Source: Rhynchosporium graminicola | Taxonomy: Eukaryota > Ascomycota > Leotiomycetes > Helotiales > Ploettnerulaceae | Direction of reading: 5' to 3' | DNA length: 64,000 bases | Assembly (NCBI GenBank): GCA_900074885.1 | Contig: FJUW01000013.1 | Location: forward strand, 663,580 to 727,579 | Shown here: piece after piece, positions 1 to 10,401 of the stretch | Layout of the letters: the number at the start of each line of letters is the position of its first letter | How positions within the stretch are numbered: the first letter of the stretch is position 1 | The notes under the pieces: model-generated | The model's input: only the letters and a program-made list of their open reading frames with translations | Database searches by the model: none | What the model was told of the DNA's origin: nothing | Position numbers and translations under genes: made by a program

Positions 1-468
1 AATTTGATAGTAGTTAGTTGGCGGCTCGCTTGGAGAGGTTAAAACAAACCATCGTTGTCAAAATGAGAGGTCCAAAGAGCATAATAGCATGAAAACCAAG
101 GAAGAGATGAATGCAGATGCCCCAGTAGCTGTATTAAAAGGATTGATAAGCTATATGTGGTAGATAATATAGGTAACAAGAGCTTTGGTTGTCATCAGAG
201 ATGTCTCGAGTCGAGGTGAACTGAAGCTCCAGCAATGACCAGGATGTGTAGCGCGGCTGTAGGTGATACGTGCACGCGGTCTGGACGCCACCATCTGCGC
301 GCGCTAGCGATTACTGGCATACGGAGGCGGATTTGCGTTGAAGACCGTTCAGGCTCCCAGACCGAGCACCATTGCCAATACAGGCACCTCATTATACCAC
401 CACCTATCGACTTGACCCCAACCCTTGCAGTTACTGTCACTGCCAGTCTGCAAATTGCCATCGCAAAA
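1..468. other. gene-free left edge
   Basis: I see no supported gene here. Short reading frames on both strands overlap each other and match no family. The last part is presumably the promoter and leader of the Clr5-domain gene that begins at 469. Confidence 0.5.
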
Positions 469-2528
469 ATGGTTTATGATTGGGAGAATAAGGAGGATAT
501 ATGCTACCGCATGTATATCGAGGAGAAGAAATCCCTGGAAGATATCATGGATTTCATGAAAGAAGAACATAAGTTCGCGCCCAGGTATGTTGATGCAGCC
601 AGACGTACTCCCCCGTACTGATCCATATCAACATCCATACCAACCCATATCGTCGTCCGTACACTCACTACCTACTTCTATCCCGAGCCGTACCGTACTG
701 ACCACCGTCCCCCTTTCGCAGCAAACGTGCGTTCCAGACACAATTCAAACGCTGGGATTTCCCCTCCAAACAAAATCCTGCCCACAAGAATGCTGCCCTT
801 GTGGAACGCGTCAAGCAGCTATGGGATTGCAATACTTCCCAGCGGGACATGCTCCGCACGTTGAATGAAGAGGGATATGATATAAAGGAGCGCGAGTTGA
901 TGCGAGTCCGTGCGAAGAATCGATGGTTGTTAAGAGTACCCAACGGAATGAAGACGAAGAAGAGCTCCGACCAAGATGTCATCAGTCAGCTCCAGCAAGC
1001 TCTGTACCCAGGGGAGCAAATGGCAGACGCGGAGGCGAATGATGAACCCTTGGACGATATCGCTATGCCAGAATCACGGCTTCCTCGAGGTGATTCTCCG
1101 CCTCTCAGCCCAGAAGTTATGAGGAAAAGACAAGAGCGTCTGTCAAAGCTGCAAGCGGAGTCTGCTGAGCGTTGGGCTTCTAGAAAACGGCGCCGTCGAA
1201 CTCGTGGCTGGGCAGGTCTACCAGCTGATCCTCCTGGACCTCCCAGATTCCCCTCCGAGACAACTATTGATGAGAGCAAAGCATTCCTAAGTCTTGACAA
1301 CCGTTTGTACCGTGACATTCGCTCTCGATTCCAAAGAATCTGCGAAGAGACTGACATCATCAAGAAGACCATTGCTGGTCCAGAGCGTTGGGAAGCAGCC
1401 AAGGATAGGCTGGTGCAGGAAAGTCCGCATTTACAGTCGGTATTCTGGGCGAATGAAGAAAACCAGGAGGCCAAGAAACTCGCCCTCGATGTCGTATGTA
1501 GCGATGTGACGAAGAGAATGAGAACTTTGGAACGACGAATGACCATCGCGGAGGCCAAAAACTCCCTGGGTGTAAATCCTGAAGAATCTCGCCAGTTGCG
1601 AAACGCCTTTTACCAGGTCCTCAAGGGTGATCACTTCACCAGCAAGCTCGAGGCAGGCGAAGATCACTGGAAGGAATTGAAGGCAACCTGGATCAATGGC
1701 TCTCCACTTCTCCAAAATATTCTCGCTCCGGGAGATGCAGATCCCCAGCATCAAGATAAAGTAAAAGCTATGGAGGTTCTATGCAGAGACGTTATGAAGC
1801 GATTGCGCGATGATCAGACAAAGCGCGATCCTACCAGAAAGAAGAAATTTGATTCGAACTTTACAGTCCCAACCCCAGACCTGAATCCCTTTGAAACGAA
1901 TGACTTTCAATCTGGGCCAGACGAAATTCTGATTCGTGCCGCTGCTCAAGCCCAAAGTCAGATACCGATTCCCAACCAGGCACTTCCCCAACCTCGAACC
2001 AAATCTCGAGCCCAACCCGGACTAAACCATGCTCAAGCACAACAGCAGCCTCGTCAACAGGTCATGATTGATCACAATGAAATGCAGATTGACCCTTCGC
2101 TCCTTCTCGCAGCTGCAAACGATCCATCTCTGATGAATCGAGGTATGCAAAATCAATTCACCGACCCATACGCCGACCAACAGTACGCCGCTCAAGCTTC
2201 TCAAGCCTCATTCCAACCTCAACCCGCATCTTTCTCATTCTATTTTCGCCTACATCCCAACTCCGAAGTCGCAACACAAACTAGAATGTGGATCAGTACT
2301 ATGAGTTCTACCTCGCTCGAAGAGCTCCGACAGCTAGCCACCGCGAAGTTTCCTGGAACCATTGTATTCACCATCGAGGGAGTTATCAAGCCGCCTAATG
2401 GACCTGAAATGTTGCTTCCGATTGATCAAGATGATGAATTAGAAGCCTATCTTGCAGCCATCGGAGGCGTGAAGCCGATGTTCGCTGTCCAGCTGGTTTC
2501 CGCATGGAAGAACACTGGCCAAATGTAG
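469..2528 (+). CDS. Clr5-domain protein with duplicated helical repeat and PB1-like C-terminus
   Basis: Two exons are inferred: 469-584 and 722-2528, separated by a 137-nt intron (GTATGT donor, TTTCGCAG acceptor). Joining them restores one frame of about 640 residues. The join falls inside a Clr5 domain (residues about 5-57), which has the family pattern of W-N-K, a short helix, a second helix and a K-R-W-D-F-P-S-K end. The middle is charged, with a basic KRRRRTR stretch that could be a nuclear signal. Residues about 234-311 and 330-403 are two diverged copies of one helical unit, each ending in a V-C-x-D-V-x-K-R-x-R motif. A Gln-rich linker follows. The last 90 residues resemble a PB1/ubiquitin-like fold, with a basic strand, S-L-E-E-L-R and an acidic D-Q-D-D-E-L turn. 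Clr5-domain proteins are widespread in Pezizomycotina and mostly uncharacterised, so a nuclear or regulatory role is only an inference. Confidence 0.85.
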
Positions 2529-3137
2529 ATCACTAGCATATCTTCTACCTGGTCCATAAATTGGTTGGAGTTTTTGAGGTGGCCAGGGCGTTCGAGGGAT
2601 CATTTGCTGATTCTCTGCTTTGTGATCAGGCGTCGTGGAGTAGTAGACCACATTTCAGACATTTCTCTGGTGAGGACGAGCTTTGCAAGACTTCTACTGG
2701 CTCAGTAGACTTGTTCATTCAATGAGCATTTGAACAAAAGTCACATATTGGCTGTTTACTCGCTGAAGCGAGACCTTAATCACCCTGAGCTTCAACAACT
2801 TCTCAATGTGAATTCAACAATTGGGCAGGTTTAATAACGCTCCGTTTCAGCAATGTAGATCCTGCCTCTAGAAAGCATCTCAAGAATGGAGTGAATCATG
2901 ACTAAACGTATGCACATATGGCGTTACTGCATGGTAATCCACAAAATTGCAGCGAAAGTAAAAGAGTGGGGAAGCAAGCTCCCGAAAGCCTCATATGTTC
3001 CGCAGGCGCAAGTGAAGCCATACAACCCAATACCAATCTAGTCTCCCAAGCTATCCTCTCCCCTCTCTTTTCTCTTTCATTCTCGAATGCAGCATATATA
3101 ATACCACCATTTCGCTCCTTTCTTCCTCGACACCGCA
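2529..3137. other. intergenic, terminator and promoter region
   Basis: Lies between two convergently read + strand genes. No supported gene, RNA or repeat is visible. The C/T-rich stretch at about 3055-3137 probably holds the leader of the D-lactate dehydrogenase gene. Confidence 0.5.
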
Positions 3138-5105
3138 ATGCTTTGCAGAGCTCCATCGAGGGCTCTTCAAGCTACTATTCGCAAATCCTCAGCCTCGTCT
3201 CCATGTCTCCAAACTACAGCCAGATATACACAGGTAAGATGGGAATCGACAGAGAAGAAGCCAGCTGCGCCTGGGGAGTCGCTGGGTCGTACGTTCAAGG
3301 GCCAATTATATGAAAGTGCAGCTGGGCGATTAGAGCGCGAGAGGGCAGAACAGGCGCGTTTCTCGAAGCAAAGGAACGAGGGCGCTGGGGGCCGTAACTC
3401 AGCTCTGACTTTCGGTATGTTTATATTGATTAGTAGTGCAGAGAATTGAGGAATTAACAGCCATAAGTTATTATCTCGGTGGCACTTGGAGGTTACTATT
3501 TCGGAAGCAGCAGTGTCCCAACTCTTTCGACGGCATCTACAGTTCCTCTTTCTGCAACTATACCCCCGAAACACAATGTCTCGGGTTCGAATATGGAAGC
3601 TGCATGGACGGATTTCGTTGAGATAGTAGGGAAGGAGAATGTGTCGACGTTGGGAACCGATTTAGAGCACCATGCTGGTAGTGACTACAGCTCGCATATT
3701 GGGCCGGACACCGAGCGGCATTTCTTGATTGTATATCCTTCCAGTACGGAGGAAGTCAGTGCTATCATGAAAGTTTGCCATAGGAGACGGATACCGGTTA
3801 CGGGATATAGTGGTGGTACGAGTCTTGAGGGACACTTCGCTCCAACTAGGGGCGGTATCTGTGTAGATTTCGGACGTATGGACAAGATTCTAAAGTTGCA
3901 TAAGGAGGACATGGATGTTGTGGTTCAGCCAGCAGTCGGATGGGAGCGGTTGAATGAGGAGTTGGCTGAGGACAACTTGTTCTTCCCACCCGACCCAGGA
4001 CCAGGTGCCATGATCGGAGGTATGGTTGGAACTGGATGCAGTGGCACAAACGCATACCGCTATGGAACCATGCGAGAATGGGTCCTGAGCCTAACGGTCG
4101 TGCTTGCGGATGGGACAATCATCAAGACTAGACAGCGACCAAGGAAAAGTAGTGCTGGGTACGATCTTACAAAGATGTTTATTGGAAGCGAAGGCACCTT
4201 GGGTCTGGTCACGGAGGCAGTTCTAAAGGTCACTACGAAGCCAAACACTACTTCTGTTGCAGTGTGCAGTTTTGGAAGTATACGCCAGGCAGCGGATTGC
4301 GTGTCAAAGGTGGTCAGTGAAGGCGTACCTATTGCCGCGATCGAGATCCTGGATGATGTGCAAATGAAGTGTGTTAATGCTTCAAAAATGACAGGCAGGA
4401 CATGGACGGAAGCACCAACACTGTTCTTCAAGTTCGCAGGTACACCCTCTGCAGTAAAAGAGCAGGTTGGCATGGTTCAACGGCTAGCTAAAAGTACCGG
4501 AAGCAAGACCTTCGAGTTCGCTAAGACGGAAGCCGAGCAGATTGATCTTTGGGGCGCGAGGAAAGCTGCGTTATGGTCGGTGATGGCTATGCGGGAGAAG
4601 GACTCCGATCATGTGTGGACTGGCGATGTTGCAGTGCCTATCAGTAGGCTGCCGGATATTATCGAGGAGACAAAAGCCGATATCAGCAAAAGTGGACTGT
4701 TTTCAGCTATCGTTGGGCACGTGGGAGATGGAAACTTTCACAGTATGTTTCCCTTGAGTGTGGTGGTTTTTTGACTGACCTGAGTAGCAATCATGCTATA
4801 CAATGACTCTCAAAGGCAAAAGACTGAGGAGGTTGTACATCGTATGGTAAAGAGAGCAGTTGAGATGGAGGGAACGGTGACCGGGGAGCACGGTGTTGGG
4901 TTGGTCAAGAGAGATTATCTCAATCATGAGCTTGGGGAGACGACTGTAGATGCGATGAGAAAGGTATTTTACGAATGTTCTTACAGTTTTTGACCAATAC
5001 TGACTTCAGCAGCTTAAACTGGCTTTCGATCCCTTGTGTCTATTGAACTGCGACAAGGTTGTAAGAGTGCAGAAGCCTAAGCCTGGTGAGGTATCAGAGT
5101 GGTAG
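3138..5105 (+). CDS. DLD1: D-lactate dehydrogenase (cytochrome), mitochondrial
   Basis: FAD enzyme that oxidises D-lactate to pyruvate and passes electrons to cytochrome c; in yeast it sits in the inner mitochondrial membrane. Four exons give 607 residues in an unbroken frame: 3138-3414, 3468-4742, 4788-4963 and 5010-5105. The N-terminus is Arg/Ser-rich with few acids, like a mitochondrial presequence. Splicing intron 1 creates a hydrophobic segment (residues about 92-104) that fits a membrane anchor. The FAD-binding motif P-V-T-G-Y-S-G-G-T-S-L-E-G-H is at about 202-215, and P-G-P-G-A-M-I-G-G-M-V-G-T-G-C-S-G-T-N follows. The C-terminal oxidase domain has H-V-G-D-G-N-F-H, which is split by intron 2, and G-E-H-G-V-G in exon 3. 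The protein ends in the usual F-D-P region and a Lys-rich tail. Length fits the DLD family. The closest alternative is a glycolate-oxidase-like (GlcD) paralogue. Confidence 0.93.
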
Positions 5106-5740
5106 TCGATAAATGTCAAGCAAATCTATCGTAAAAATGCTTCCGTTGTTACTCGGTCTCAGATCTTGAAGCGGTCAGGATTTCGAATTCGTTGGCGGAT
5201 GCTCCGGGATCTAAATCCGGAAAAGCAGAAACTTCGTATTCGAGTGCTTGGAGTAATATCAGTCGCGGCAGGTGCAAGCCGATAAAGGATGTGGCGCTCT
5301 CGCTGACTGTAATAAGCCCGAGATACCTCGGTAAACTTGTAGCAACTTCTCTACTTGCAAGCGTCTAAACGTAAAGACAACGACGCTCGCTGTATAGGAA
5401 GTTGCGGCTAGAGTATATATACCTCTATGTACCGTCTGAAAACAACTCATCCGACTAGATTGACAGCAGAAGTCTGAAAGGGAACATGACAGTCGCTTGA
5501 TGGCGATTCAGCATAATCGGTCGGTGAGTAGTGTGATTTTGGCAGAGTCCTTTGCTGTTCCGCACAGGTCCCACGTGCTCATTCCCCCTTACTTCGTGCG
5601 TTTCGCTTTTTACTTTGAGCCTATATTATATTTCAAATCGGAGAAATGGTCTCTGGAGGCTCTCCCACGTAAGTTCTACAGTTCAGTGTAACAAAAGAGG
5701 AACGCTAACATCAGCAACACCAATAATTTCAACGATTCTT
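5106..5740. other. intergenic
   Basis: Contains the 3' flank of the D-lactate dehydrogenase gene. Two short + strand frames near 5.5-5.9 kb run antisense into the pseudogene and carry no family signal. No other structure seen. Confidence 0.45.
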
Positions 5741-7045
5741 TCAGGATTGCTTGGCCCACTGCTTCCCACTCCACAGCCCCCTAGTCGTCCACAGCCAATA
5801 ACGCTCCTCTTGATCAACCACGCCAGCCAACTAGGCAACTGCCATATCGCATCGCCGCTGCTACATCCTTACTCGTCCCAATCGGTACCATCTGTGTCTC
5901 TCTTACATCCTCCTTGAACACCCTATCATCACCAACCGCTTTCCCTTCCACTCCAGCACCAAGAAGTAGATCACGTTTAATATTGGCACAGAGAATCGGT
6001 ATAGCTTCCAGGAGGGCATGGATTGCTGGTCTGGGTTACGGAGAAGGGAGAAGATGAATGATGTGTTGGGCTTTGTGCCCGTGGCTGGGATATAGAGATC
6101 TGCTTCAACTTTCGTGCCGTCGTCGAGTGTAAGGAGGACTTGACTCGTGGTTCTGACTTCCCCTACTCAAAGACCTGAAAACCATTACAGTCGAGTGTTT
6201 CTGATGACGGTGGTTCCTAGTATCAAGAGCAGGGCTTCGGCGTTCGTGGCTATTGAAGGTCGTAGTTCGGACAGAATTTGCGAGCGGGCTGTGTAGACGG
6301 TAATTGAGGTTTTGGAAGCTGAAATTCCACCAAACCAGCCAGGTTGGCCATTGAGATTCTCGCCGAGCTGCAAATGTATTTAGAACCGGTCACAATTCCG
6401 TCATCACGCTGCCGCTCTTGCAGGAACGAAATTTCAGTGTATTGTAAGCGATTTCGAGACATTGAGTCTTCAGGTTCCCTAGAGGGGGCAGAGTAAATTT
6501 TGTACGTACCTCGCCCGAAACCTCAATACCCGTAGCCCTTCCACTTGATAACACGATTGTCTTTGCCATCGGCAGCGCCCTCCGGAACAAAGCCCATTCA
6601 GCTTTCAGATCCATCGCATCTCCATTCAGACCAAGTAATGGCAAAGCCGTTGAAGCATCAGTAGGAATAACCAAAGCATAATGATCCACGCTCTCTACTT
6701 CATCATTTGAAAGCTTTCACGAGATAGTGTGAGATTCATGATTCAACCCCGTTGCTGGGCCGTTAATAAAGCTAAAGTTCTCATTGGAATATTGTTCTAA
6801 TTGCTTGGCGAGTCAACAAGTAACTTGGTTTGGTCGAAGACATCGCCTAATATCAGAGCTTGAGGATATGCTGATCGATAGAGTTCTTGTGACGATGAAT
6901 TGATGAGGACGATTTGATAGCTATCTCTCTTGTGTAGTTGAGGGATTGCGTGTTTGAGAAGGTAATGGGCTGTGGAAATGCCGCCGTAGAAAGCATCTAG
7001 AATGGCAAATTTCTTGTTTGCTACTGCAATTTGGAAAATTGGCAA
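5741..7045 (-). pseudogene. AIF/AMID-like FAD-dependent oxidoreductase pseudogene
   Basis: Reading the - strand in shifting frames recovers almost a whole pyridine-nucleotide-disulphide oxidoreductase of the fungal AMID/AIF-like group, in correct order. The N-terminal piece (7045 to about 6800) has Y-G-G-I-S-T-A-H-Y-L-L-K, with the preceding dinucleotide-binding glycines lost. A middle piece (about 6785-6390) includes D-H-Y-A-L-V-I-P-T and L-L-G-L-N-G-D, and reads S-S-G-R-A-T-G-I-E where a G-G-G-P-A-G-I-E motif is expected. Another piece (about 6370-6185) has L-R-P-S-I-A. The last parts have D-G-T-K-V-E-A-D-L-Y-I-P-A-T-G, then M-V-P-I-G-T-S-K, and Y-W-L-W-T-T near the end. At least three frameshifts and an in-frame TGA near 6720 interrupt it. 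About 1.3 kb matches a roughly 420-residue family. Exact ends are uncertain. No expression as an intact enzyme is expected. Confidence 0.82.
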
Positions 7046-7582
7046 GAGAAGTACGAACCAGCAGAATTGGTATTTCTCTGAAGATGTTTATTATAGCTTG
7101 GTCAGTCATTACGTCTTTGTTTACATCTGCCCCCCTGCATCTCGGCAATTTCGCACTTGGAGTTGCGGGATCTCGCTCCTCGGCATTCAATAACATTTCG
7201 TGCTGTACTACCTTGCGTCATTTGAGTACTTGCAATCCCATTAATAATTTTCGCACATACACAAGATTTCGGATGAAGTCATATCCAACTGTTGGACCCC
7301 AAGATAGATATTTCGATCAGATAGCGATGTAAATGTTCAGGATCGGAAAACTTGTCATAGGAAAGGGGAGCAATCGACGCTAGTAGTGGGGTAGATAAGC
7401 GATAGAAGTTCATTTTGTCCTCTTTCACCGAGTATGTCATCAAAATAACGCAGAAGATCTACACACATACCAAATGCAAAGCCTACATTCACCGAAAAAC
7501 CATACCACATATCAGTCAATTTGGACAGTCTGGTCAAAATAACATCAATCAGCAGGCTACGTTACTACAATCACATATTAAA
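7046..7582. other. intergenic between pseudogene and esterase-like gene
   Basis: Divergent spacer. It would have carried the old promoter of the pseudogene and carries that of the + strand gene at 7583. The frame of the downstream gene is open back to 7415, but that extension has no family resemblance. Confidence 0.45.
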
Positions 7583-8317
7583 ATGCCTCTCTCCAGTCTT
7601 CCCACCAAAGCAGACTTCCCTTCCAACCTCATCCTAGACATCATCCCACCCCCCTCAGGATCTCCAGTAAACATACTCATCCTCCTCCACGGTCTCGGAG
7701 ACACCCAAACCTCATTCAGCACCCTCGGCAAGAATCTCAATCTCCCGGAAACAGTCTGCATCTCCATCCGCGGTCTGAATCCCATCCCACCAATTTTCAC
7801 CGGCTCAGAAACGCCCGCCTTTCACTGGGGCGACGATGTGCTCGTCGATGAAGGAAAAGGAGAAATAGACCCTGATGGTGGATTTAAAATGGTAGAAAGT
7901 GTTCTTGGTGCGATCCTACTGAAAGCTCTGATTGAGAAGTGCGGATTCCAGGCGAGGAATATCCATTTTCTGGGTTTTGGACAGGGAGGGATGGTGGCTT
8001 TGCATCTGGCTTCTTGTAGGAAGGAGGAGTTTGGCGGGGTGATCAGTATTGGTGGACGATTACCTGCATCTTCGTCGCAGTCAGAGGAAAAGTGCAAGAC
8101 TCCGATTCTGCTGTGTGGCGGAAGTAGAAGTTCTCAAGTCACGAGGAGTGCGGTGGATGCGATCAAGGCGAGGTTTACGCATGTGGAGTATGTGAAGTGG
8201 GAGAAGGGGGATGATTCTATGCCGAAGAACAGAGACGAGATGCTGCCGCTTATGAAATTTTTGGCGAGGAGGTTGCGGAGTAGAGCTGGAGTGCCAGAAG
8301 GGGCTATTGAGGTTTAG
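7583..8317 (+). CDS. phospholipase/carboxylesterase-fold protein, catalytic triad missing
   Basis: Single exon, 244 residues. The fold matches the phospholipase/carboxylesterase (acyl-protein thioesterase, Abhydrolase_2) family: an L-L-H-G-L-G-D oxyanion strand at about 34-40, an S-I-R-G-L-N-P-I-P segment and W-G-D-D. The nucleophile elbow reads G-F-G-Q-G-G (131-136) where active relatives have G-F-S-Q-G-G. The acid strand reads C-G-G-S-R-S-S-Q-V and lacks the usual G-D-x-D. The C-terminal helix reads K-G-D-D-S-M-P where the catalytic His should be. All three catalytic residues therefore look substituted, while the frame is intact and codon use is ordinary. I chose the ATG at 7583 because family similarity starts there; the longer frame from 7415 adds an unrelated leader. 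Related fungal proteins are annotated as putative hydrolases; a non-enzymatic role is my inference. Confidence 0.8.
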   Translation: MPLSSLPTKADFPSNLILDIIPPPSGSPVNILILLHGLGDTQTSFSTLGKNLNLPETVCISIRGLNPIPPIFTGSETPAFHWGDDVLVDEGKGEIDPDGGFKMVESVLGAILLKALIEKCGFQARNIHFLGFGQGGMVALHLASCRKEEFGGVISIGGRLPASSSQSEEKCKTPILLCGGSRSSQVTRSAVDAIKARFTHVEYVKWEKGDDSMPKNRDEMLPLMKFLARRLRSRAGVPEGAIEV

Positions 8318-8742
8318 TGGTCACGGAAATATTGTTTCTGCATCGCGTTGGAGTTACATGGTGCGGGAATATTTCCGAAGAAATTGGAAAAAATTGGGTA
8401 TTATACGCTGGTCGCCGTTTCTTTACTGGACGCCATCTTTCTACAATGCCTGACATGAATTAACCAATGTCTTCCGACTTGTATTCATGTTGTGAGTCCA
8501 TGATCTGATGCCATCTAAGCTCCTTGCTCTTTGTGCCCCAACCTGCTCTGTTCAGTGGTTCTAGGGGTTGAGTGATATTGTGCTACTGGAACTTGGTTTT
8601 AAAAGTACCTAGAACCTCAGCAGATCCGGGCTAATGCATACCGCATCGGTCCTGATGAGGACTTTTCGTCCACTTCATCTAGGGATGCAGACTTGCTGGG
8701 TGTGGAAAAAGACAATAATATCCTTTTCTTCATCAATTTACT
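8318..8742. other. convergent 3' spacer
   Basis: Lies between the ends of the + strand esterase-like gene and the - strand J-protein gene. No gene seen. On the - strand about 8720-8620 there is a short open Ser/Asp/Lys-rich stretch that might be a lost or spliced C-terminal piece of the J-protein, but it lacks zinc-finger cysteines. Confidence 0.35.
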
Positions 8743-10005
8743 TCATCCAAACTGAACTTCGGCTTTCTGATCTAGTTCTGATGTTGGGGCATCAGTACCG
8801 GCATCTGATTCATTCTCTTCGGAAAGGTCTAAAGCATCAAGCTCGGAAACGGGCGCAGTAGGTGTCTTCTCAACTGGGTCTTCCAGATTGAATAGCTTGT
8901 TGTCCCGTCGAATCTCTCTCTGCAGCTGTTGAACGGCCTTGATATGCTTCTTGCTCTTCTCGTGCGCCTTGTATTGATTCTCGCTCTTGAAGATCTTTTG
9001 ACAAACGACACATTCGATATGCTCCACTTCCTCCACTTCCTCCTCCTCTGAGTCTAACGAGGCTTCCGGTTCTGGCTGCTGAGACTTGGCCCAGTCCGGC
9101 ACTACGTGCTTATCTAGCTTTGCTTTATTCGCGGCGCGAGAGCGTGCTGCCTGGGCCGCTGCCGCATTTCTTAATATTTTCTGTCGATCCTCTTCTGTCT
9201 GTGAATTTGGGATGAACCTTGGATCTCTTTTCCTCACGAACGCTACGAGTGATCTGACTGCGTCATTGAATTCCCGGATGCCTTCCTCTCTGAGCCTGGC
9301 ATTCTCCTTTTCGATCAATCGTCGCGTTCTTCGATCCGGAGCGTCTGATGTCCGGTATGCATCTCTCCATGAGAAAGTCTTTTTGGTCGAAAAATTGATC
9401 CAAGTCCTGTAGAATGGCTTCACAACATCCTCATATTCATCTTCCATGCTTCCAAACTCTGGATAATCTACAGGTTCAAGCCCTTCCCAGTCACAGGCCG
9501 CATCCTCCTCTTTGGCGAGCTTGACGAATGTTTCCTGAAGCACTCCATAGAATCCATTCGGGGAATCCGTAAATGGAATGCTCTTGTTGAATCTGCCCAT
9601 CAAACGTATAATGTGCCCGGCGCTGGTCAACTTCACGTTGTGCTGAAAATTATCTTCCGCAGGATCATTGTTTCCTCCCCTCAAAATGGAGTCCCGGTGA
9701 GCATCGTACCATGCCCGCTCCTGCGGATCGCAGAGGACTTCATTGGCAGATTGTACTTCGGCGAATTTGGCCGTGGCATTTTCTACATCGCCGAAATTTC
9801 TGTCTGGGTGAAGCTCGAGGGCCTTTTTTCGGTATGCTTTCTTGATTCTATGGAGCGTCAGTCCCGATGAGTCTTAGAAGCCAGGTCTTTCAAGTCCTTA
9901 CTCGTCCTCAGTCGCATGGCGTTCAATACCGAGTACTTCATAATAGCATCTTTTCGTCGGCTCGTCGTTCTCCTTCCCGGCACCAGTAGACTGCTGCGCG
10001 CCCAT
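8743..10005 (-). CDS. JJJ1: DnaJ/C2H2 co-chaperone, JJJ1-like (short C-terminus)
   Basis: J-protein that, in yeast Jjj1, works with Hsp70 Ssa in the cytosol during release and recycling of 60S ribosomal biogenesis factors. Exons are 10005-9902 and 9847-8743 (- strand), with a 54-nt intron having GTAAGG and CCATAG ends; the joined frame is 402 residues. The J domain spans about 19-85 with H-P-D at 48-50 and Y-R-K-K-A before it. A long charged helical region follows, with the conserved F-Y-x-x-W-x-x-F-S-T-x-K-x-F-x-W block. One zinc finger of the ribosome-biogenesis type is present (C-V-V-C, then H-E-K-S-K-K-H). An acidic tail ends it. Jjj1 proteins normally have a second C2H2 finger near the end and are usually over 500 residues, and neither is seen here. 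Either the gene is shortened or a 3' exon was missed. Confidence 0.85.
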
Positions 10006-10401
10006 GGCTACTTGCACTCAAAGTTGCTGGTTGTATCAATATTTGGGTGTTTTGTGCATTTGTAAATAAGGCGAAATGGAGGGGTTATTATACTGTATAA
10101 AACTGTAGCCTTGCGCTTGCCATCTATGTTACGAGAGGACCAGGCTTGCTCCATTCCTTTTCAAATAAACCAATCATATCATTTCTTGATAACGATAAAA
10201 CATGTGTCGACTCATTTTCACTCATTCGTCCCTGCTTTTAGTTCAGCTGCCAAGATGATCGGGCCCCAAATCAGTCACACTCCCGTCCCAGGCTCTTGGG
10301 AAGCTCTAGCCCGACTCAGCCTCCTTTCCGATGTCATCACGGACTGGATTCACTGAACACGCTCCCTGGAATCGACTTCCATTCTCCGTCATGTATCATT
10401 C
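10006..10401. promoter_or_regulatory. shared divergent promoter region
   Basis: A 396-bp spacer separates the starts of the J-protein (-) and the DHHC enzyme (+), so it should hold both promoters. No individual factor sites are claimed. The + strand start within it is uncertain because an open leader reaches further upstream. Confidence 0.5.

Noticed and set aside
986..1558. 190-codon - strand frame antisense to the Clr5-domain gene
   Set aside because: Shadow frame caused by the codon bias of the sense strand.
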